This document shows positions 14,519-21,626 of a stretch of 21,707 bases of DNA, piece by piece (positions within the stretch are counted from its first letter, which is position 1; the number at the start of each line of letters is the position of its first letter). The stretch comes from Thiofaba sp049322715 (GTDB taxonomy: Bacteria; Pseudomonadota; Gammaproteobacteria; Halothiobacillales; Halothiobacillaceae), in the NCBI GenBank assembly GCA_049322715.1, contig JBMOQP010000012.1, positions 1-21,707 of the forward strand, read 5' to 3'. A program made the position numbers and the translations under genes. The notes beneath the pieces are model-generated. The model was not told the DNA's origin. It saw only the letters and a list, made by a program, of their open reading frames with translations, and did not search any database.

Positions 14519-16260
14519 GGTTTCTCGTCAATGAGGGGGCGGCAGGGGGTCCTTGCAGTATCCTGCCCGGCATCCGCGTGGGATTCCGAGCAGCAACGGA
14601 AGATCGCCACGGCGACCGTCTGGAGCATTCTCTCGCCAAGTCGCATGGGGGTCGAGTCCCCGCTGCGCAGGGTCACGACATGATCGCCGGTCTTGTAGTC
14701 ATGGTTTGGCAGCAAGAGCAGCGGGCCCTCGGCCAGCCTGGAGCGGGTGAGCAATAGGGCATCGAACCAGACCGTGGTGTTGCAGCCGGCCCCCGATACC
14801 CGCAGCGGGGCGGCGCTGTGGGCGATGATCTCAAGGCCCATGTCCATGGTCTGATCCGCATGGGTGTGCAGCCAGCGCAGGATGCCGATGACCTCCTCGC
14901 CTGGTGCGCCCTGGGGGAACTCGACCAGTACCGGCTCGCCCATGTTCAGGCGATCAGCGATGCCGCCCGGGCTGCGCAGGTGCAGCCCGCCCGGGCTGAC
15001 ATCGACCAGCCGCCACTCCATTGGCGTATCGACGGATGTGGCACTCGAGGGCGAAGCCCCCTCCTCCGCCCCGGCAGGCGTGCCTGCCCCTCCCCCCACA
15101 AAATGGCGGTGCGCAACCATGTCCCACAGTTCAGCCGCCTGGGGGAGTTCTGCCTGGGGGTTGAGGGCCAGGGTCTCATCGGGCGGGCTGTCGATGCCCT
15201 CCCGCAGGATATGCATAGCCGTCGATGCGGCCGGCCTCTCCCCCATGCGCTCGCTGAGCTTGCGGATGATGCTGTTGCGGCCGGCCCAGACGCGTACCCG
15301 CCCCTCGGCCGCCTGGCGGTGAACGTGCCGGCGGGCGCGTTCGCGCAGGAGGCTCCGGGTGCGCTCGAGGGTGCCGCGCGAGAGCATCGCCCCTCCATCG
15401 CCCAGGGTGACATGGTCGTGCGGATTGGCTGCAAGCAGCCCATCGAGGGCCTCCAGCACGGGCGCGAGACGGAGGGTACGCGTGGAACCGCTCTGCAGGG
15501 GGCGCTGCCCCGTGCCCAGTTCGGGCGGACGATCATCCTTGAGATCGAAATGAATGAAGAGATCCTCCGGCACGCTCTCGACCGGCACGATGCGGGTCCT
15601 GCCGGCGAGGTCGAGGAAACACTGGTACAGCGGCCGGATTTCCTGGTGCGGCAGGCCGTCGGGAATGCTCAGTTCCAGCAGTGCAAAGGCGATGTAGCGC
15701 TCTTCCAGGCTGGGTTCGCCCTGCTCGCCATGGCGCGAGTCCAGGTGATCCTGCATGTGCCGGGTGCGCTCCCCCTCCAGCAGGAGGGCATGAAAGCTCA
15801 GCCAGAAGTCGCGCGGCAGGTCGACGTAAACCAGCCGGCTCATCAGGCCAATGCGGGTGAGCAGGTCCGCCGCGCGGGTCAGGGCGACATGCCGCTTCGA
15901 TATGCCCCACCACGGTTCGCGGCTATCGTGCAGGTCCTCGACCCCCTTCTGAAACAGGCCAAGCAGGGCATGGGCCAGGCGAGCATGCGCCCCCGCCATG
16001 CTGGCCATGTGCGATGACAGCGGGATGCTGCTGCTGGCGATGCGCTGCTCGATCTGGTTGAGTGCATCGACCGCACTCGGCCAGACCGTCTCAAGGGACG
16101 CCAGGCGCTCCTTCGCGCCCAGGCGCGCAACCTGCCCCTCCTCGAGCAGGGCACAGAGGGCATCGGCATCCCTGCCGGAATCGCCGATCAGGCGGGCGGC
16201 GAGATGTTCCTGCAACTTGGCGGGGTTGTTGAGCAAATGGGCGGTCAGGATCTCAGCCAT
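14515..16260 (-). CDS. PilZ-like domain protein, partner of the FimX-like gene
   Basis: A 581-residue cytoplasmic protein with no signal peptide or membrane segment. The large N-terminal part (1-380) is helical, without a family I can name from sequence. The C-terminal part resembles PilZ: MEWRLVDVSPGGLHLRS contains the D/N-x-S-x-x-G motif (Asp420 to Gly425), followed by a beta-rich segment (VLVEFPQ, IGILRWLHTHADQTMDMGLEII). The Arg-rich RxxxR half of a classical c-di-GMP site is not evident upstream, so binding is uncertain. Residues about 389-412 are a low-complexity Gly/Ala/Ser linker encoded by palindromic DNA. Its 4-bp overlap with the FimX-like gene argues for one pathway. From memory, an uncharacterised gene also precedes fimX near psd in Pseudomonas aeruginosa. 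Confidence 0.65.
   Translation of the reverse strand: MAEILTAHLLNNPAKLQEHLAARLIGDSGRDADALCALLEEGQVARLGAKERLASLETVWPSAVDALNQIEQRIASSSIPLSSHMASMAGAHARLAHALLGLFQKGVEDLHDSREPWWGISKRHVALTRAADLLTRIGLMSRLVYVDLPRDFWLSFHALLLEGERTRHMQDHLDSRHGEQGEPSLEERYIAFALLELSIPDGLPHQEIRPLYQCFLDLAGRTRIVPVESVPEDLFIHFDLKDDRPPELGTGQRPLQSGSTRTLRLAPVLEALDGLLAANPHDHVTLGDGGAMLSRGTLERTRSLLRERARRHVHRQAAEGRVRVWAGRNSIIRKLSERMGERPAASTAMHILREGIDSPPDETLALNPQAELPQAAELWDMVAHRHFVGGGAGTPAGAEEGASPSSATSVDTPMEWRLVDVSPGGLHLRSPGGIADRLNMGEPVLVEFPQGAPGEEVIGILRWLHTHADQTMDMGLEIIAHSAAPLRVSGAGCNTTVWFDALLLTRSRLAEGPLLLLPNHDYKTGDHVVTLRSGDSTPMRLGERMLQTVAVAIFRCCSESHADAGQDTARTPCRPLIDEKP
15073..15088. repeat. Perfect short palindrome in the PilZ-like linker
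   Basis: GGCAGGC-GT-GCCTGCC, next to a GAGGG-CGAAG-CCCCC-type imperfect hairpin. It lies inside the low-complexity linker (15025-15096) of the PilZ-like gene. It resembles an in-frame structured insertion but shares no long sequence with families 1 or 2. Confidence 0.45.
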
Positions 16261-16313
16261 AAGTTTCAGTTTGGCCCGAATCGGGAAAAATCGCCATACA
16301 TCGCTGCGTCCCC

Positions 16314-17309
16314 TCAGGCCATCATGGGTAGCTTGGACGGCGCCCCGGCCACCTCCCGCACCAGACGCGGAACGAGGTAGCCCGGCAGTCGGCCGCGCAT
16401 CGCCTCCACCAGGGCCTGAGCCTCGGCATCGCCGACCTCGAAGTGCGCCGCGCCCCGTACCCGGTCGAGCATGTGCAGGTAGTACGGCAGCACGCCGGCA
16501 TCGAACAGGGCATCCGCCAGCTGCTCTTGCGCATCGAGCGTGTCGTTCACCCCGCGCAGGAGCACCGCCTGGTTGAGGAGCGTCGCGCCGGCGGACCGCA
16601 GCCGCCCCAGGGCATCGTAGGCGGCCGGCGTAATCTCTTGCGCGTGGTTGACGTGCACCACTACCACCTTGCGCAAGCCGAGCGGGGCGAACCAGGCGAT
16701 GAACTCGTCGCCGATCCGCTCCGGCAGCACGGTCGGCACGCGGGTGTGGATGCGCAGGCGTTCAACATGCGGAATGGCGGCCAGCGCCCCGGTGAGCGCG
16801 CCAAGTCGCCGGTCGCTAAGCACCAATGGATCACCTCCGCTCAGGATGACCTCGCGGATCGAGGCGTCTTTGGCGATGTGCTCCAGCGCCTCGGCGAAAT
16901 CATCCCCGGCGACATGCGCCTCGTGGTAGGGGAAATGGCGCCGGAAGCAATAGCGGCAATGGATGGCGCAGGCTCCGGTGGCGATCAGCAGCACCCGGCC
17001 GTGGTACTTGTGCAGCAGCCCCGGACGCAGCATGACCTCCCCGTCCCCCACCGGATCGGCCACAAAACCGGGCACCACGACCTCCTCCTCCGGGGCGGGC
17101 AGGACCTGGCGCAACAGCGGATCATCCACCCGCCCCGGCGCGATGGCGGCGAGGAACCCGGGCGGCACGCGCACCGGGAACTGCTCCTCGGCCCTGGGAG
17201 CGCGGGGTGAAGGGGGCAGCCCAAGCGCCGCGGCAAGATCAGCGCCGCTGAGGGTCGCGGCGGCAAGCTTCGCCTGCCACGAGCGCACGGGGGAATCAGG
17301 GTTTTTCAT
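16314..17309 (-). CDS. epmB: EF-P beta-lysylation protein EpmB (lysine 2,3-aminomutase-like radical SAM enzyme)
   Basis: Converts (S)-alpha-lysine to (R)-beta-lysine, which EpmA then attaches to EF-P. The radical-SAM cluster motif C-x3-C-x2-C is CAIHCRYC with Cys114, Cys118 and Cys121, followed by FRRHFPY, a hallmark of this family. ILSGGDPLVLSD and HVNHAQEI are further conserved stretches (SAM and PLP/substrate region). Length from the chosen ATG is 331 residues, within the family range. I prefer 17309 (MKNPDSPVRSWQAKL) to the longer frame from 17333 because a perfect TATAAT on this strand lies only 6 bp upstream. The gene is divergent from efp with a 44-bp gap. The PilZ-like gene follows after 53 bp. 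Confidence 0.95.
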   Translation of the reverse strand: MKNPDSPVRSWQAKLAAATLSGADLAAALGLPPSPRAPRAEEQFPVRVPPGFLAAIAPGRVDDPLLRQVLPAPEEEVVVPGFVADPVGDGEVMLRPGLLHKYHGRVLLIATGACAIHCRYCFRRHFPYHEAHVAGDDFAEALEHIAKDASIREVILSGGDPLVLSDRRLGALTGALAAIPHVERLRIHTRVPTVLPERIGDEFIAWFAPLGLRKVVVVHVNHAQEITPAAYDALGRLRSAGATLLNQAVLLRGVNDTLDAQEQLADALFDAGVLPYYLHMLDRVRGAAHFEVGDAEAQALVEAMRGRLPGYLVPRLVREVAGAPSKLPMMA

Positions 17310-17315
17310 TGGACT

Positions 17316-17321
17316 ATTATA
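17316..17321 (-). promoter_or_regulatory. Candidate -10 element for epmB
   Basis: A perfect TATAAT on the minus strand ends 6 bp before the epmB ATG, so transcription would begin at or within the start codon, implying a leaderless message. No convincing -35 hexamer is present at 16-18 bp. On the plus strand the same bases read TATTAT and could serve efp. This is a prediction only. Confidence 0.4.
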
Positions 17322-17341
17322 GGTTGGGCTCAATCCACCCC

Positions 17342-17349
17342 AGGAGGAG
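17342..17349 (+). promoter_or_regulatory. Strong Shine-Dalgarno of efp
   Basis: AGGAGGAG, a near-perfect match to the anti-Shine-Dalgarno, lies a few bases upstream of the ATG at 17354 and fixes the efp start over the in-frame upstream ATG at 17309. Confidence 0.85.
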
Positions 17350-17353
17350 TCCG

Positions 17354-17923
17354 ATGGCGTATTACAGCACCAGCGAATTCCGCTCCGGCCTCAAGGTCAT
17401 GCTGGACGGGGATCCCTGTGTCATCGTCGAGAACGAGTTCGTCAAGCCCGGCAAGGGCCAGGCCTTCAACCGCGTCAAGCTGCGCAATCTCAAGACCGGC
17501 CGCGTGCTGGAGAAGACCTTCAAGTCGGGCGAGTCGATCGAGGCCGCGGACGTCGTCGACACCGACATGCAGTACCTCTACAGCGACGGCGAGCAGTGGC
17601 ACTTCATGGATCCGGCCTCGTTCGAGCAGCTGGCCGCGGACGGGAAGACCGTCGGCGAGGCGAAACTCTGGCTCAAAGAGAACGACAGCTGCACCCTCAC
17701 CCTGTGGAACGGCACGCCGATCGCCGTGACCCCGCCGAACTTCGTCGAACTGAAGGTGATCGAGACCGATCCGGGCGTGCGCGGCGACACCGCTACCGGC
17801 GGCACCAAGCCGGCCCGGCTCGAGACCGGCGCCGTGGTCAAGGTCCCTCTGTTCATCGAGGAAGGCGAGATCCTCAGGTGCGACACCCGCACCGGCGAGT
17901 ACCTCTCCCGCGTCAAGGCCTGA
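17354..17923 (+). CDS. efp: Translation elongation factor P
   Basis: EF-P binds stalled ribosomes between the P and E sites and promotes peptide-bond formation at polyproline stretches. The 189 residues show the three-barrel layout of the family: a KOW-like N domain, an OB domain, and the C-terminal signature ETGAVVKVPLFIEEGEILRCDTRTGEYLSRVK. Lys34, in the loop PGKGQAF, is the conserved residue that receives beta-lysine in E. coli, and the presence of epmA and epmB alongside makes that modification very likely here. The stop codon TGA overlaps the epmA start (TGATG), so the two are coupled. Confidence 0.97.
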   Translation: MAYYSTSEFRSGLKVMLDGDPCVIVENEFVKPGKGQAFNRVKLRNLKTGRVLEKTFKSGESIEAADVVDTDMQYLYSDGEQWHFMDPASFEQLAADGKTVGEAKLWLKENDSCTLTLWNGTPIAVTPPNFVELKVIETDPGVRGDTATGGTKPARLETGAVVKVPLFIEEGEILRCDTRTGEYLSRVKA

Positions 17924-18903
17924 TGCCGCGGGCCCGCGACTGGCAACCCGGGGCCTCCTTTGATGCCCTGGCCGCCCGGGCCCGGCTGCTGCAGGGCCTC
18001 CGGGCCTTTTTTGCGGCACGCGGCGTGCTGGAGGTCGAGACGCCTCTCCTCGCCCGCGCGGCCAGCACGGACGTGCACCTCGAGAGCCTGCGGGTGCACG
18101 ATCAACGTGGCGAGGTCGGATTCCTGCACACCTCGCCCGAGTTCTTCATGAAGCGCCTGCTGGCCTCAGGCAGCGGCCCGATCTACCAGGTGACGCGGGT
18201 GTTCCGCGCGGGCGAGGTCGGCCGCTGGCACAACCCCGAGTTCACCATGCTGGAATGGTACCGGCCCGGGTTCGAGCTGGATCAGCTGATGGACGAGGTC
18301 GAGGCCCTGGTGCGCGCCCTCGCCCACGGCATGCCTGCCACCCCCGGCACCAGCCGGCGGATCGGCTACCGCGAGGCCTTCATCGAACACGTGGGAGTCG
18401 ACCCGTGGACAGCCGACGCGGAGGCGATGGCCCGCTGCGCCAGACAGCACGGACTGGACGTGAAGGATGGCGGAGGCTTCAGCCAGGACGACTGGCTCGA
18501 CCTGCTGTTCGCCGGCGTACTCGCCCCACGCCTGCCGGCCGACGAGCTGGCCTTCGTGCACGGCTTCCCGCCCTCGCAGGCGTCGCTGGCCAAGCGGATG
18601 ATGCACGACGGAGTGGAGGTCGCGGCACGCTTCGAGCTGTTCTGGGGGGATCTGGAGCTCGCCAACGGCTTCGACGAACTGCAGGATGCGGACGAGCAGG
18701 CCAGGCGATTTACCGCCGACAACGCGGAGCGCGAACGGCGCGGCCTGCCGGCCATGCCGCACGATGAGCGCCTGGTCGAGGCCCTGCACGCCGGCCTCCC
18801 CGCCTGCGCGGGGGTGGCCGTCGGGCTGGACCGCTTACTGGCTCGGCTGCTCGGCGCCGGACGGCTCGACGAAGTGCTCGCCTTCAGCTTCTGGCGCGTC
18901 TGA
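17923..18903 (+). CDS. epmA: EF-P--(R)-beta-lysine ligase EpmA (LysRS paralogue)
   Basis: A truncated class II lysyl-tRNA synthetase homologue (GenX/PoxA/YjeA) that activates beta-lysine and ligates it to Lys34 of EF-P. It lacks the N-terminal anticodon-binding domain, as is typical, and is 326 residues long. Visible class II motifs are motif 2, VFRAGEVGRWHNPEFTMLEW (about residues 90-109), and motif 3, GVAVGLDRLLARLL, near the C-terminus. The start at 17923 overlaps the efp stop; the frame is open further upstream but there it reads efp out of frame. The last 69 bp overlap the 3' end of the convergent psd gene. Confidence 0.95.
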   Translation: MPRARDWQPGASFDALAARARLLQGLRAFFAARGVLEVETPLLARAASTDVHLESLRVHDQRGEVGFLHTSPEFFMKRLLASGSGPIYQVTRVFRAGEVGRWHNPEFTMLEWYRPGFELDQLMDEVEALVRALAHGMPATPGTSRRIGYREAFIEHVGVDPWTADAEAMARCARQHGLDVKDGGGFSQDDWLDLLFAGVLAPRLPADELAFVHGFPPSQASLAKRMMHDGVEVAARFELFWGDLELANGFDELQDADEQARRFTADNAERERRGLPAMPHDERLVEALHAGLPACAGVAVGLDRLLARLLGAGRLDEVLAFSFWRV

Positions 18904-19785
18904 CGGCCGGGCAGGCTCCGGCCACGCCGCGCGCTGCGCCAGCGGCTCGCCCATGCGCACCACCATGCCGGGCGCAAGGTCCGGACGGAACCGGAAGCCC
19001 TCGGGGAACAGCACAATCACGGTGGAGCCCATGTTGAAGCGCCCCATCTCCGCGCCGCGCGCAAGCTCGACCCGCACCTGATCGCCATAACGCCACTGGC
19101 CGATCTCGCGGCCGGCCGGCGGGGTGACCAGGCCGGACCACACGGTCTCGATCGCGGCGACGTTCATGGCGCCGACCAGCACCATCCCCATCGGCCCCTC
19201 GGCGGTGTCGAACAGGGCCGCCACGCGCTCGTTGCGGGCGAACAGGCGCGGCACCCGCTCGACGGTGACCGGGTTGACAGAGAACAGCCTCCCCGGAACG
19301 TGCACCATCTCGGTCAGCATGCCGGCCAGCGGCATGTGGATGCGGTGGTAGTCGCGCGGCGAGAGGTAGACGGTCGCGAAGCTGCCGTTCCGGAACGGCT
19401 CCGCGCGGGTCAGGTCGCCGCCGAGCAGTTCCACCAGCGAATACTCGTGCCCCTTGGCCTGGAAGATGCGGCCATCCCGGATGCGTCCGAGCTGGCTGAT
19501 CGCGCCGTCCACCGGGCAGGCGGCCAGTGCCTCGCCCTCCGCCAGCGGGCGCACGCCCGGCTTCAGGGCGCGGGTGAAGAAGGCGTTGAAGGTGCGGTAG
19601 GAGGAGGGATCGCTCTCCGCCGCCTCGTCCAGGTTGACACCGAAATGCCTGCTGAACAGGCGGATCGCCGGCTCCACCAGCGGCGTCCGCCAGCGCGTCA
19701 TGGCGTACACGCTGCGTGAGATCAGGTGGTGCGGCAGGATATATTGCAGGCTGACGAACAGGGCGTCGCGCAAGGGAGATGACAT
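18835..19785 (-). CDS. psd: Phosphatidylserine decarboxylase proenzyme
   Basis: Inner-membrane-associated enzyme making phosphatidylethanolamine; it self-cleaves to form a pyruvoyl group. In the 316 residues the cleavage motif is MGST, with Gly253-Ser254 corresponding to the LGST of E. coli (Ser254 there too); the Leu to Met change is conservative. The catalytic Asp93 (PVDGAISQLG) and His147 (LSPRDYHRIHMP) are present, so self-processing should work. The N-terminus (LQYILPHHLISRSVY) matches proteobacterial Psd. The poorly conserved C-terminal tail (PARPSDAPEAEGEHFVEPSGAEQPSQ) is encoded across the 3' end of epmA on the other strand. It is divergent from prmB with an 82-bp gap. Confidence 0.95.
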   Translation of the reverse strand: MSSPLRDALFVSLQYILPHHLISRSVYAMTRWRTPLVEPAIRLFSRHFGVNLDEAAESDPSSYRTFNAFFTRALKPGVRPLAEGEALAACPVDGAISQLGRIRDGRIFQAKGHEYSLVELLGGDLTRAEPFRNGSFATVYLSPRDYHRIHMPLAGMLTEMVHVPGRLFSVNPVTVERVPRLFARNERVAALFDTAEGPMGMVLVGAMNVAAIETVWSGLVTPPAGREIGQWRYGDQVRVELARGAEMGRFNMGSTVIVLFPEGFRFRPDLAPGMVVRMGEPLAQRAAWPEPARPSDAPEAEGEHFVEPSGAEQPSQ

Positions 19786-19820
19786 GGTGCTCGGTTTCTA
19801 TCCAAAAAAATGATGATACA

Positions 19821-19836
19821 CCGGCCCGCGAGCCGG
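19821..19836. other. Small hairpin in the psd/prmB divergent region
   Basis: CCGGC-CCGCGA-GCCGG in the 82-bp gap, next to the run AAAAAAATGATGATACA. The region must hold both promoters; I cannot assign -35 and -10 boxes with confidence. Confidence 0.3.
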
Positions 19837-19867
19837 CTGCGTCGATGACCCAGAGTGAAAATGAATC

Positions 19868-20806
19868 ATGCGACAGATCGATAACAGCAAGGCGTTTGAC
19901 GACGCCGCGCGTGACTTGTTCACCCTGCGCGACTTCATGCGCTGGGCGATGGGCGCCTTCGCCCGCCACGGGGTGCACTATGGGCATGGCACCGACAACG
20001 CCCTCGACGAGGCGGCCTACCTCGTACTGCAGGCCCTGGACCTGCCGGCCGACCTCGGCGGGGAGTGGCTCGACACGCGCCTCACCGGCACCGAGCGCAC
20101 CCGCCTGGCCGAACTGCTGCGCCAACGCTGCATCGAGCGCGTGCCAACCGCCTACCTTGTCGGCAAAGCCTGGTTCGCCGGGCTGGAGTTCCGTGCCGAC
20201 AGGCGCGCCCTAGTGCCGCGTTCGCCATTCGGCGAGCTCATCCAGCAGGGCTTCGCCCCCTGGGTGGAGGCCGAGCGCATCCATTCCATCCTCGACCTGT
20301 GCACGGGCGGCGGCTGCATCGCCCTCGCCTGCGCGCACTACTTCCCCGACGCCGCGGTCGATGCGGTGGACCTCTCCTTTGATGCCCTCGAACTCGCCCG
20401 CCTCAACCGCGAGAAGCTTGGCCTGGAGGAGCAGGTCGAACTTCTGGAGGGCGACCTGTTCGCCCCCGTGGCCGGCCGCCGCTACGATCTGATCGTCAGC
20501 AACCCGCCCTATGTCGATGCGCGCGACATGGCCGAGCTTCCTCCCGAATACCTGCATGAGCCGCGCATGGCGCTCGCCGCGGGCGAGGACGGCCTCGACA
20601 TCGTGCGCCGCATCCTGCGCGAGGCCCCACAGCATCTGGAACCCGAGGGCGTGCTGATCGTCGAAGTCGGCAACAGCATGGAGCACGTGGAGAGCACCTG
20701 GCCGGAAGTGCCGTTCACCTGGCTGAGCTTCGAGCACGGCGAGGATGGCGTCTTCCTGCTCACCCGCGAACAGTTGGTCGAGTACGCCGGGCATTTCGGA
20801 TCATGA
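19868..20806 (+). CDS. prmB: 50S ribosomal protein L3 N5-glutamine methyltransferase PrmB
   Basis: SAM-dependent methyltransferase that modifies a glutamine of ribosomal protein L3 during large-subunit assembly. The 312 residues carry the SAM-binding motif LDLCTGGGC (142-150) and the catalytic NPPY (212-215, NPPYVDARDMAELPPEYLHEP) shared with PrmC/HemK. The N-terminal segment HYGHGTDNALDEAAYLVL is specific to PrmB and separates it from PrmC. Length is normal. There is no strong ribosome-binding site, but the start matches homologues. The stop overlaps the start of the DUF486 gene (ATGA), so the two are probably co-transcribed. Confidence 0.94.
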   Translation: MRQIDNSKAFDDAARDLFTLRDFMRWAMGAFARHGVHYGHGTDNALDEAAYLVLQALDLPADLGGEWLDTRLTGTERTRLAELLRQRCIERVPTAYLVGKAWFAGLEFRADRRALVPRSPFGELIQQGFAPWVEAERIHSILDLCTGGGCIALACAHYFPDAAVDAVDLSFDALELARLNREKLGLEEQVELLEGDLFAPVAGRRYDLIVSNPPYVDARDMAELPPEYLHEPRMALAAGEDGLDIVRRILREAPQHLEPEGVLIVEVGNSMEHVESTWPEVPFTWLSFEHGEDGVFLLTREQLVEYAGHFGS

Positions 20807-21165
20807 ATGCCCTGACCCAGCTTCCGGTGATCGTGCAGACAGTGGGGCTCCTCATCCTGTCGAACGTCTTCATGACCTTCGCCTGGTACGCCCACCTCAA
20901 GAACCTGAACGACAAGCCGTGGTGGATCGCGGCCTTCGCCAGCTGGGGCATCGCCCTGTTCGAGTACCTGTTCCAGGTGCCGGCCAACCGCATCGGCCAC
21001 ACCGAGCTGTCCCTGGCCCAGCTCAAGGTCATGCAGGAGGTCATCACCTTGTCAGTGTTCCTGCCCTTCGCCGTGTTCTACATGCACGAGGAGGTCAAGC
21101 TCGACTTCCTGTGGGCTGGCCTGTGTCTGGTCGGTGCCGCCTATTTCATGTTCCGCGGCACCTGA
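20803..21165 (+). CDS. DUF486 family small membrane protein
   Basis: A 120-residue protein with four hydrophobic segments (about 9-27, 36-55, 72-92 and 98-117). FMTFAWYAHLKN, FEYLFQVPANRIGH and LKVMQEVITLSVF are signatures of the DUF486 (COG3169) family, whose topology resembles small multidrug-resistance/DMT proteins; function is unknown. It starts inside the end of prmB (4-bp ATGA overlap) and ends 56 bp before the mature tmRNA, so the ssrA promoter lies in that short gap. The sequence appears intact. Confidence 0.9.
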   Translation: MNALTQLPVIVQTVGLLILSNVFMTFAWYAHLKNLNDKPWWIAAFASWGIALFEYLFQVPANRIGHTELSLAQLKVMQEVITLSVFLPFAVFYMHEEVKLDFLWAGLCLVGAAYFMFRGT

Positions 21166-21179
21166 TTGAAGATCGGCCC

Positions 21180-21210
21180 TTGAACTTTTTCCGTCAGGCC
21201 TCATCATACT
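21180..21210 (+). promoter_or_regulatory. Candidate sigma-70 promoter of ssrA
   Basis: TTGAAC at 21180-21185 and CATACT at 21205-21210, with a 19-bp spacer, longer than ideal. A start site about 7 bp after the -10 would give a precursor with a short 5' leader before the mature tmRNA end at 21222, as is usual for ssrA. Confidence 0.45.
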
Positions 21211-21221
21211 CAACATGCTTC

Positions 21222-21588
21222 GGGGGCGACCTGGCTTCGACGTGGGTTGCAAAGCTCGAGGTGCATGCCGAGGTGCGGGTGACCTCGTAAAACCAGCCGC
21301 AAAAAAATATACGCCAACGACGACGTATACTCCCTGGCCGCTTAACCCGGCTGGGCCTCTGACCGGTTCTTGTCTGTAAGTCCGGAGGCCGCAAGGCCAT
21401 TCAGGGGTCATCCATTACAGAATCGCCGAGCGCCCTGCCCGAGAGCGCGAAGCTAAAACTTCAGGGATCGCCGCTCATCATCCTGTCCGTCGGAGGATGT
21501 CCGGTTAAAACCAGTAGGCGAGACTAAGCATGTAGTACCAACAGCGGAGGGCTTGCGGACGCGGGTTCAATTCCCGCCGCCTCCACCA
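21222..21588 (+). ncRNA. ssrA: Transfer-messenger RNA (tmRNA)
   Basis: Rescues ribosomes stalled on broken mRNAs together with SmpB. The tRNA-like part is visible at both ends: 5' GGGGGCGACCTGGCTTCGACGT pairs its first seven bases with CGCCTCC before the encoded ACCA (the CCA is encoded at 21586-21588), and the T arm is GCGGG-TTCAATT-CCCGC. A one-piece layout of 367 nt, with the tag frame at 21313-21345 and hairpin-rich pseudoknot regions after it, is typical of proteobacteria. It follows the DUF486 gene and is closed by a strong terminator. Confidence 0.96.
21313..21345 (+). CDS. tmRNA proteolysis-tag reading frame
   Basis: The resume codon GCC is followed by AAC GAC GAC GTA TAC TCC CTG GCC GCT TAA, encoding ANDDVYSLAA. 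The LAA end is the ClpXP/ClpAP degron. Compared with E. coli ANDENYALAA, positions 4, 5 and 7 differ. The other frames of this stretch do not end in a small hydrophobic degron. Confidence 0.9.
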   Translation, partial: ANDDVYSLAA

Positions 21589-21595
21589 TTTACCC

Positions 21596-21626
21596 AAGGC
21601 CAACCCTTATCGGTTGGCCTTTTTTC
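21596..21626 (+). terminator. Intrinsic terminator of ssrA
   Basis: A perfect 10-bp stem AAGGCCAACC / GGTTGGCCTT around a 6-nt loop, followed at once by a T run (TTTTTTC). After it, to the window end at 21707, I see no gene or RNA. Confidence 0.92.

Noticed and set aside
13475..14683. Long plus-strand frames opposite the FimX-like and PilZ-like genes (also 14818-16017 and 7415-8830)
   Set aside because: All are antisense to genes with clear domains, have no ribosome-binding sites of note, and show shadow composition.
17309..17353. An N-terminally longer EF-P starting at 17309
   Set aside because: The in-frame ATG there would add residues absent from EF-P, while the near-perfect Shine-Dalgarno at 17342-17349 points to 17354.
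21530..21588. A separate tRNA gene ending in CCA
   Set aside because: The T arm and CCA belong to the tRNA-like domain of tmRNA; the acceptor partner is 360 bases upstream and there is no anticodon arm.
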